From positions 1 to 7,018 of the forward strand of contig CADCTM010000879.1 of NCBI GenBank assembly GCA_902805485.1: 7,018 bases of DNA. Reading direction: 5' to 3'. Below, one piece after another: positions 1 to 5,593 of the stretch. The first letter of the stretch is position 1, and every line of letters begins with the position of its first letter. Below the pieces are notes generated by a model that saw only the letters and a list, made by a program, of their open reading frames with translations, was not told where the DNA came from and did no database searches. A program made the translations under genes and the position numbers. The DNA is from an uncultured Coleofasciculus sp. (GTDB taxonomy: Bacteria > Cyanobacteriota > Cyanobacteriia > Cyanobacteriales > Coleofasciculaceae).

Positions 1-204
1 GTTTGGTGCTACAGGATGAGACTTCATTACAACCGTTTATCAACCGCTGGTATGAACAGGGATTGTCTACTACCTGATTCCGGGTGAGATGACTTCTAAC
101 TTTTTCCGATTCTTTGGGAAAAATGACCACAGGCAGTAATACTCCCTGTTCATACCAGCGGTTGATAAACGGTTGTAATGAAGTCTCATCCTGTAGCACC
201 AAAC
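1..204. repeat. Perfect 62-bp inverted repeat with 80-bp spacer inside kaiA
   Basis: Bases 1-62 are the exact reverse complement of 143-204; 63-142 form the spacer. The first mismatch is 63 against 142, and the other end is cut by the window edge, so the repeat may be longer. The 143-204 arm is the native one, because it encodes conserved KaiA residues in frame on the minus strand; 1-62 is the inverted copy. A perfect, unselected inverted copy of an internal gene segment at a sequence end is typical of fold-back chimeras or assembly errors. A real inversion-duplication that breaks kaiA is the alternative. Confidence 0.93.
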
Positions 205-361
205 AATCGAGGTATTGCTTATGTTGTTCCACAAAGTTGAACAACTCCGGTTCGGAAGCCGTAAAGTGCAAAATATAGCGATCGCTACTCAAAAACTGAC
301 TCAACGATTGAGCCAATGCTTGAGAGCGCACAAACGTACAGATAGTTAGTTGGGGAGACAA
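1..361 (-). CDS. kaiA: Circadian clock protein KaiA, N-terminal part (3' end missing)
   Basis: KaiA stimulates autophosphorylation of KaiC in the cyanobacterial oscillator; its N-terminal half is a pseudo-receiver and its C-terminal half dimerises and binds KaiC. Only the N-terminal part is here. Read on the minus strand from a TTG at 361-359, the product begins MSPQLTICTFVRSQALAQ, continues with LSSDRYILHF and LDCLVLQDETSLQPF, then YEQGVLLPVVIFPKESE. This follows the order of the KaiA pseudo-receiver (compare LSADRYQLQ, DCLIL and EGVVVPAIVV in Synechococcus elongatus KaiA). About 100 residues (361 to 62) look genuine. From 62 to 1 the frame stays open, but it reads an inverted copy of the gene's own codons and gives unrelated residues, so those are not KaiA. 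The start is uncertain: there is no ATG after the upstream in-frame TGA and no Shine-Dalgarno, so TTG is the best choice by alignment to the family from memory. kaiB and kaiC would be expected further left, outside the window. Confidence 0.8.
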   Translation of the reverse strand, partial: MSPQLTICTFVRSQALAQSLSQFLSSDRYILHFTASEPELFNFVEQHKQYLDCLVLQDETSLQPFINRWYEQGVLLPVVIFPKESEKVRSHLTRNQVVDNPCSYQRLINGCNEVSSCSTK

Positions 362-423
362 AACAATAAATATTGAAAAAACAAACCAGCGAATGACGAT
401 GTAACATCACTCTGTCGAAGTAT

Positions 424-452
424 ATTTTAACAATTTGTTCAGAAAATTCTTA
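424..452 (-). promoter_or_regulatory. Possible kaiA promoter
   Basis: On the minus strand TAAAAT at 429-424 is a good -10 match. The hexamer 17 bases upstream (452-447, TAAGAA) is a poor -35. Transcription would begin near 417, leaving a leader of about 56 bases before the TTG start. The HLR1 match would then lie at roughly -58 to -75, near the position where RpaB sites act as activators, which fits an activator-dependent promoter with a weak -35. The rest of the 362-664 gap is AT-rich. I saw no convincing promoter for the kinase there; TTGAGG at 529-534 with TTAAAA at 553-558 is the best pair and is weak. Confidence 0.3.
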
Positions 453-474
453 AGACTTATTTAAACATTCTTGA

Positions 475-492
475 ATTGTAAGTAATTGTAAT
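475..492 (-). promoter_or_regulatory. Putative HLR1 element (RpaB binding site) upstream of kaiA
   Basis: The minus strand reads ATTACAATTACTTACAAT, two TTACAAT units in direct repeat with a 10-base period. The known HLR1 consensus is (G/T)TTACA(T/A)(T/A), two bases, then the same octamer again. Both octamers match at seven of eight positions; only the first base of each (A and C) departs. The site lies 114-131 bases upstream of the kaiA start and 173-190 bases upstream of the kinase ATG. RpaB is known to bind HLR1 at high-light genes and at clock-linked promoters including kaiBC in S. elongatus. Control of this kaiA is inferred. Confidence 0.5.
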
Positions 493-664
493 TGCTATGC
501 CCTAGATTTCCCCGATCAAGAGCAATAATTGAGGCTGTACTGGTTAAACGCCTTAAAAGTTTTTTTTGTTAAGCTGTCTGGCTCTAAAACCGAGTTTTCA
601 GTTTCAATCAGGACAAAGGGCTGACTCTCATCAGCAATCGATCCGATCCTTGATTTCAGCAAGA

Positions 665-3600
665 ATGGTTCTATCCATGTCAACTCCCACTCTTAAGGAA
701 TTTACTCAAGCCATACCCGTTTGTTCACAAACGTCTGGTCTTGCTGCGGTGCTGGAGATTTTTTGCACTTCAGGGTGTGACGCAATTGTTGTCCTGAGCG
801 AACAGCAACGACCATTAGGAGTGATTAACCTGCGACAAGTCTTGCCCTACCTAATGGCAAGCACTTCAGGAAAGGGGTCTGTCGCCACCACTGGTGAGGT
901 AGACAAACCAATATCTCAGATAGAGCCGCCACTCATTGAAGCGGTGACAATTTTACCCGCGCATCTGAACTTAAGCCAATTTTGGGCATACCTACACTCC
1001 TCATCATCGCCAACAAGGGACTGGAGACTGAAGCAAGAAGATATCCCAAGCCTCACTTCTACACATTGGGCATTAGTAGACGAAGCAGAAACATTCCTCG
1101 GACTACTAAACAGTTCGCAAGTCTTAAAATCCTTAGCCTCAAAATTCACCGCCACCGATAGAACCCCAGTACAGGAATCACTAATAAGCCAGCTCAATCC
1201 TTTAGTGCAACTGTTGGAACAACTGCCCTTACCCCTGAGTTTACAAACCGCAACTGGGGAAATTTTGGCTCAAAACCAGACCTGGCAGACTCAGATTGGA
1301 ACATTGCCTGACGTAGACAAAAGCTGGAGTACAACTGCTTCTCAATTAGATATCGGTGTTGAGTCCGCCTCAATATACCACTCAAGCACCGACTCGGAAA
1401 ACTTTGAAACCCTAACGCACACAGCACTCCAGACAAGTAGCACCACAGAACTTTATTCAGCAACAGCATCGCCCTGTAGGGCGATGCTAGAAGAAGTGGA
1501 GATAACGCACTCTGCGCTTGGCAGCAGCGCAACGCTCTCGGAGCGACACAGCAGCACAACACTCTCGCCATTAACCATTCCCCAGATCACCCCATTACGG
1601 TACAAGTCTTCAAGTCGAGCGGCAACTCAACACTACTGCGCCCTGGACACACCTCACATGGCGGCAGCCGTCTCTAAACGGCGAGTGATATTGTCCGGTC
1701 TCTCGGAGCTTAAAACCCAGGATGACGAGGTATCCCCAACACCACTGCCAACTTCAGAAACGCTACAAAACAGCCAAAATCGCAGCTTCTCATGCGTGAG
1801 AATTCCCCTGCCACCGTCATTTGTCCGACCGCATGAAGCATGGGAAACGCTTGATGCTTCCCCAGAACTCTTACTAGTGCTGGCTCAAGACATCACAGAG
1901 CAGCAGCAAGTGGCAAAAGAACTCGCCGCCAAAAATGCAGATTTAGTCCAACTTAACCGCCTCAAAGATGAATTTTTAGCTTGTATTAGCCACGAACTTA
2001 AAACACCTCTCACCGCTGTTTTAGGCTTGTCCTCGCTGCTAAAAGACCAAACCCTCGGCGCACTCAACGAACGTCAAACCCGCTATGCGCGGTTAATTTA
2101 CCACAGTGGGCGTCAGTTGATGGCGGTGGTCAATGATATTCTCGATTTGACACGTATGGAAACCGGTCAGCTAGAACTGACACTAGAACCGGTGCAAATA
2201 CAGTCAGTATGCGATCGCGCATACTCCCAAGCGCAACAACGACCGTCCGAGAAAAACCAACAAGAAGAAGAAGAAACTTTTCCCCAAATCAAATTCACCC
2301 TAGAAATTGAACCGGGTTTAGAACTGCTTGTTGCCGACGAGTTGCGCTTGCGTCAAATGCTGATGCATCTGCTCTCCAATGCCCTCAAATTTACCGACTC
2401 AAAGGATGAAATTGGCTTGAAGGTCAATCGATGGGAAGGCTGGATTGCCTTTACAGTCTGGGATAAAGGTATTGGCATTCCCGCAGAAAAGCAGCACTTG
2501 ATCTTTCAGAAATTCCAACAGCTCGAAAAACCCCTCACTCGTCGCTATGAGGGAACCGGTTTAGGACTTGCCTTAACTCAACGCCTTGCTCGCTTGCACG
2601 GTGGAGACATTTCCTTTATTTCTAAACCCGGTGTTGGCAGCCAGTTTACCTTACTCCTGCCGCCGGCACCGCCCCACAAAAGCAAGGACGCCGAGGAAAT
2701 CTCCCAATCTCCATCGCCCCCAACTCCCCCCGCAGGCGCCAAGTTTTCTAATCCCCAAGCGCCAAAACGTAACCGCTTGGTCTTACTTGTTGAAACAGTA
2801 CCTCAATATTTAGAAGACTTAACGCAACAGCTTAATAATCTCGCTTATCGAGTCGTGATTGCCCGCTCAGGTACAGAGGCGATCGAAAAAGCCCGCAGCT
2901 TGCAACCTTGTGCCGTGCTACTTAATCCCCTCCTGCCGCAGTTGTCTGGTTGGGATGTGTTGACGCTCCTCAAGTCCGATGCTCAAACCCGCCACATCCC
3001 GGCAATTGTGACGGCAACCCAGGCGGAAAAAAAGCAGGCTTATCACAACAAAGCGGATGGTTTTTTGAGCCTACCGGTACAAGAGCAAGCTTTATTACAA
3101 AGCTTAACGAGTTTAGGCGATCGCTCCCTTGCTCCCACCAAGCGCAACTTGACGATTTTGCACCTGAGTCCTGAGTTGGATGATGCACCTGCCGACTCGT
3201 CTGTCTTGAGTTCTGAGTTAACTGCCGTACTCAATAATCAAAACTCGGAACTGAGTTACCGAGTGCTGGAAGCTGATGATTTAGATCAAGCGGAATTACT
3301 TGTCCGTGTTTGGCATCCCGATGTCGTCTTACTTGATAGTTCCAGAGTCGCCGATCCGTTTGCCTACTTGGAGCAATTCTCATCCTATCCAGACTTGACA
3401 GCGCTGCCACTTGTCACCCTGGATCGGCAAACAACCGCTGCCGCCAATCAAGTTACCGGTCTGACGGTATATCCTTGTTTAGCCTCCGATAATCCTTGTC
3501 GAATTACGGCGTTGATGCAGGTCTTACAAGTGGCATCTGGGATGAGTCGCCAGCCGAGCATTTTGGTAATGGACATTGGACAAGACCGGAACGATAGCGA

Positions 3601-4051
3601 CCATCGTTTCAAGACGGTAGGGGACAACAGCGAACACTCACCCAGGCAAAATTTCCATCACGCTACCGGTTCGACTTCTGATGCCTCGTGGTTTCAAGCG
3701 TTGATTCAGTACTTAGAAACTGCTGGGTTTAGCAGTATCGTTTCTTGTGCTTGGACAGACGTACACCGTCAACTTGAAGATCAAAGTGTTGACCTCCTGC
3801 TCCTACGTTTACGGGATACTAGCAACCCCGAAGCGCTCTTGCAAGGGCTAAGTTCCTTGAGTGAGCTGCCAACGCGACCGCCAATTCTTTTACTCGATCA
3901 TCGCCTTGAGGATGAAGTAAAAAATTGCAAAGGTCAGTTGACTTCTGAGCTGGAGTCACTGCTGTTGAACGTTGCCACCCAAGTTCTTTCCAATTCTCAC
4001 TCGATGAGCCAGTTATTGCACCAAATCAATCAGACGTTAACTGAGAATTAA
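665..4051 (+). CDS. Hybrid sensor histidine kinase with CBS-like, split PAS, HisKA/HATPase and three degenerate receiver domains
   Basis: This is a large cytoplasmic two-component sensor of about 1128 residues (numbered from ATG 665) with no obvious membrane segment. Residues ~5-165 resemble a CBS pair (CDAIVVLSEQQRPLGVINLR, then HWALVDEAETFLGLL). Residues ~180-412 look like a PAS domain (PLSLQTATGEILAQNQ to LVLAQDITEQQQ) split by a Ser/Thr-rich insert of about 155 residues. The kinase core is complete: H443 in SHELKTPL, N572 in LLSNALKFT, D600 in DKGIGIP and G630 in GTGLGL. Three receiver-like units follow. The first has Asn754 at the phospho-Asp position (LLNPLLP) and Leu803 where the conserved Lys should be; the second keeps Asp891 (VVLLDSS) but lacks the Lys; the third has Arg1048 (LLLLRLRD) and a long insert after its first strand. 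The input, the partner regulator and any phosphorelay output are unknown. It diverges from kaiA, so a clock-linked role is possible. The start is not certain: ATG 677 and an extension to TTG 566 are in frame, and none has a strong ribosome binding site. Confidence 0.9.
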   Translation: MVLSMSTPTLKEFTQAIPVCSQTSGLAAVLEIFCTSGCDAIVVLSEQQRPLGVINLRQVLPYLMASTSGKGSVATTGEVDKPISQIEPPLIEAVTILPAHLNLSQFWAYLHSSSSPTRDWRLKQEDIPSLTSTHWALVDEAETFLGLLNSSQVLKSLASKFTATDRTPVQESLISQLNPLVQLLEQLPLPLSLQTATGEILAQNQTWQTQIGTLPDVDKSWSTTASQLDIGVESASIYHSSTDSENFETLTHTALQTSSTTELYSATASPCRAMLEEVEITHSALGSSATLSERHSSTTLSPLTIPQITPLRYKSSSRAATQHYCALDTPHMAAAVSKRRVILSGLSELKTQDDEVSPTPLPTSETLQNSQNRSFSCVRIPLPPSFVRPHEAWETLDASPELLLVLAQDITEQQQVAKELAAKNADLVQLNRLKDEFLACISHELKTPLTAVLGLSSLLKDQTLGALNERQTRYARLIYHSGRQLMAVVNDILDLTRMETGQLELTLEPVQIQSVCDRAYSQAQQRPSEKNQQEEEETFPQIKFTLEIEPGLELLVADELRLRQMLMHLLSNALKFTDSKDEIGLKVNRWEGWIAFTVWDKGIGIPAEKQHLIFQKFQQLEKPLTRRYEGTGLGLALTQRLARLHGGDISFISKPGVGSQFTLLLPPAPPHKSKDAEEISQSPSPPTPPAGAKFSNPQAPKRNRLVLLVETVPQYLEDLTQQLNNLAYRVVIARSGTEAIEKARSLQPCAVLLNPLLPQLSGWDVLTLLKSDAQTRHIPAIVTATQAEKKQAYHNKADGFLSLPVQEQALLQSLTSLGDRSLAPTKRNLTILHLSPELDDAPADSSVLSSELTAVLNNQNSELSYRVLEADDLDQAELLVRVWHPDVVLLDSSRVADPFAYLEQFSSYPDLTALPLVTLDRQTTAAANQVTGLTVYPCLASDNPCRITALMQVLQVASGMSRQPSILVMDIGQDRNDSDHRFKTVGDNSEHSPRQNFHHATGSTSDASWFQALIQYLETAGFSSIVSCAWTDVHRQLEDQSVDLLLLRLRDTSNPEALLQGLSSLSELPTRPPILLLDHRLEDEVKNCKGQLTSELESLLLNVATQVLSNSHSMSQLLHQINQTLTEN
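1465..1545. repeat. Palindromic repeat cluster inside the kinase coding region
   Basis: Three stem-loops follow one another in the Ser/Thr-rich PAS insert. AGCATCGCCCT (1465-1475) and AGGGCGATGCT (1478-1488) form an 11-bp near-perfect palindrome around GT. TGCGCT (1513-1518) pairs with AGCGCA (1526-1531). CGCTC (1533-1537) pairs with GAGCG (1541-1545). The segment is GC-rich compared with its flanks and has the look of the small dispersed palindromic repeats common in filamentous cyanobacteria. It stays in frame with the kinase. Membership of a genome-wide family cannot be tested from one copy. Confidence 0.55.
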
Positions 4052-4090
4052 GCTCTTGACAGAGATTGTAGCAATGTGGTGTAAGCTTTT

Positions 4091-4285
4091 TCGTACTCGG
4101 TGTTTAGGATCTATACGTTTGGTATCCAAGAGGCAGGGGATGCCACCTGGGAAGTCGCTTCCAACTTCAGGCAAACTTGAGATAAGCTTGTTGCTCCTAG
4201 CATCGCACTAGCTGACTTGAGGGTATGTGCCACCCCTTGTCTCACTGCTACGTCTCCTTGGGAGAGGTATAGCTGAAATCTAGAG
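4091..4285 (+). ncRNA. Candidate structured small RNA in the convergent intergenic region
   Basis: The 316-base gap between the kinase and the permease (4052-4367) has no plausible gene but can be drawn as a long interrupted rod. GAT 4108-4110 pairs with ATC 4278-4280, CTATAC 4111-4116 with GTATAG 4267-4272, CCAAG 4126-4130 with CTTGG 4257-4261, GCAG 4133-4136 with CTGC 4245-4248, and GGG 4137-4139 with CCC 4233-4235. Internal hairpins are GGAAG/CTTCC (4150-4154/4158-4162), closed by CCTG/CAGG, and TGCT/AGCA (4192-4195/4199-4202). Length and rod shape recall 6S RNA, but I recognise no conserved 6S sequence. The strand is not established: a TTGACA at 4056-4061 lies upstream on the plus strand, with only a weak -10 (GTGTAA, 4079-4084). 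The pairings are short and could be chance. Between 4286 and 4367 I see only AT-rich sequence without a clear terminator. Confidence 0.22.
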
Positions 4286-4367
4286 CAATAACTTTTTCAG
4301 GATTAATCGCTTAAATCAGAATGATTTGATCAGTTGTATTCAAAAGAACTATTTTATCAAAACCGAT

Positions 4368-5534
4368 TTAACGAGCCGCTTTATACAATAAAAATCCACC
4401 TGCTGCCAAACCAAAGCCATCTGGCAACCAACCGGCTAGTACAGGTGTGAGAACACCAGACAAACCCAACGCCTCGGTGATAAATACTAGTAAGTAATAG
4501 GTAAAAATAATTACGACACTAATACCAAAGCTGGTTGCTTTACCTGTGCGCTGAGGTTGAATTCCTAGAACTGCACCTACTAACCCAAAAACCAAGCAAA
4601 CAAAAGGAAACGCTAATTTTTGTTGAATTCTTAGATTAAGCCTCCGGACTTTTTTGGTATCTCCAGTAACTCGAATAACCTCTCTATATTCTCTAATTTG
4701 GGCTATATTCATCTGAGCTGAATCTTTTTCTCTTCCGACCAAATCAAGGGGAGTTTTAGGAAGTTTCAGTTGTTGATTTTCAAAGCGTAGGATGTTGCGA
4801 TAAGAGGCGTCGGGAGAAATGACATAAATCGTGCCGTTGAAAAAATCCCAAGTACTTTCACCGGGGTTCCAAATCGCTGATTCAGCCGTTACAATTTGGT
4901 TAAGACCTTGCTGCGACCAATCGAGAATAGTTAATCCTTTCATTCGCTCACCATCAAATTGGTTAGCATAAAATAAGCGCTTCATTGCCTTAATTTTTTG
5001 ACCATCTGGTTGGGTGACTTCCCCGTATTCTGGATAGAAAATATTGCTTTCCTGAAAAGATGGCTTGTCTTCTTTTAAGGCTTTTTGCATAGTAATCGCT
5101 GCTTGATAGTTGGCAGCAGGGACAACTTTTTCGTTGAATAAAAAAGTCATTGCCGTAACTACTAAGCTTAAAACAACAGCAGGTATGACCATCCGATAAA
5201 CACTCACACCACAACTTCGTAAAGCAATCAACTCACTATCACTGCTAAGACGAGAGTATGTCATCATTGCTGCTAAGAGCGTAGACATGGGAAAGGCGTA
5301 AGCAATAAACTGCGGCATCTGCAAGCTCAGAACTTGGATGGCGATCTGCATCGGTAGTCCTGCCTCAGTGATTTTTCTTACTAAATCAAATAAGGCACCA
5401 ATGGCAACTCCGACGGAAGAAAAAGCACCAACGCCGAACAGAAAGGGCGGAATTAATTCACTGACAAGATACCGATCCATGACCGATAAGCCGAGAATTG
5501 AGGAAATGGGAGATAGAGATTTACCAAAGGTCAT
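4368..5534 (-). CDS. LptF/LptG (YjgP/YjgQ) family permease
   Basis: This is a membrane subunit of the LptBFG type, which in Gram-negative bacteria uses the ATPase LptB to extract lipopolysaccharide from the inner membrane and pass it to the periplasmic bridge. The 388-residue product has the family layout: three membrane segments (~29-50, 66-90, 115-135), a periplasmic beta-jellyroll region (~140-300), and three more segments (~307-326, 334-354, 361-385). Family signatures include MDRYLVSELIPPFLFGVGAF, FPMSTLLAAMMTYSRLSSDS followed by ELIALRSCGVS, and FNEKVVPAANY. Cyanobacteria usually have a single such permease, so LptF and LptG cannot be told apart and no symbol is given; the cargo may be LPS or another glycolipid. 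The start at 5534 has no clear ribosome binding site; Met19 (5480), directly before DRYLVSEL, is an alternative. It lies 59 bases downstream of the glycosyltransferase on the same strand, so the two are probably co-transcribed. Confidence 0.9.
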   Translation of the reverse strand: MTFGKSLSPISSILGLSVMDRYLVSELIPPFLFGVGAFSSVGVAIGALFDLVRKITEAGLPMQIAIQVLSLQMPQFIAYAFPMSTLLAAMMTYSRLSSDSELIALRSCGVSVYRMVIPAVVLSLVVTAMTFLFNEKVVPAANYQAAITMQKALKEDKPSFQESNIFYPEYGEVTQPDGQKIKAMKRLFYANQFDGERMKGLTILDWSQQGLNQIVTAESAIWNPGESTWDFFNGTIYVISPDASYRNILRFENQQLKLPKTPLDLVGREKDSAQMNIAQIREYREVIRVTGDTKKVRRLNLRIQQKLAFPFVCLVFGLVGAVLGIQPQRTGKATSFGISVVIIFTYYLLVFITEALGLSGVLTPVLAGWLPDGFGLAAGGFLLYKAAR

Positions 5535-5540
5535 TACAAT

Positions 5541-5564
5541 TAGTTATTGATTATTTGTTATTGG
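5541..5564. repeat. Degenerate AT-rich short tandem repeat
   Basis: The gap between the two minus-strand genes contains TAGTTATTGATTATTTGTTA then TTGG, an imperfect iteration of a unit like TTATTGR. Short runs of this kind are frequent between cyanobacterial genes. It lies just upstream of the permease start and may explain the absence of a ribosome binding site there. It is short enough to be simple AT-rich drift. Confidence 0.3.
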
Positions 5565-5593
5565 TGAGTTGGAAAGAGCATGGACTAAAAGTT

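Noticed and set aside
1..62. Open kaiA frame continuing to the window edge
   Set aside because: The residues come from the inverted copy of the gene's own codons and do not resemble KaiA.
566..664. N-terminal extension of the kinase from TTG 566
   Set aside because: It has no ribosome binding site, directly follows a T-run, and reads like untranslated sequence; ATG 665 or 677 lies just before the first recognisable domain sequence.
1194..1571. Minus-strand open frame of 125 codons within the kinase gene
   Set aside because: It is a shadow of the kinase reading frame, with a Cys/Arg/Ser/Leu-rich composition and no domain.
4056..4084. TTGACA with GTGTAA as a definite promoter for a small RNA
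   Set aside because: The -35 is perfect but the -10 is weak, and it sits immediately after the kinase stop; mentioned only as supporting context.
4313..4327. AAATCA/TGATTT hairpin as a terminator
   Set aside because: The stem is six bp and AT-rich, with no following T-run in either direction.
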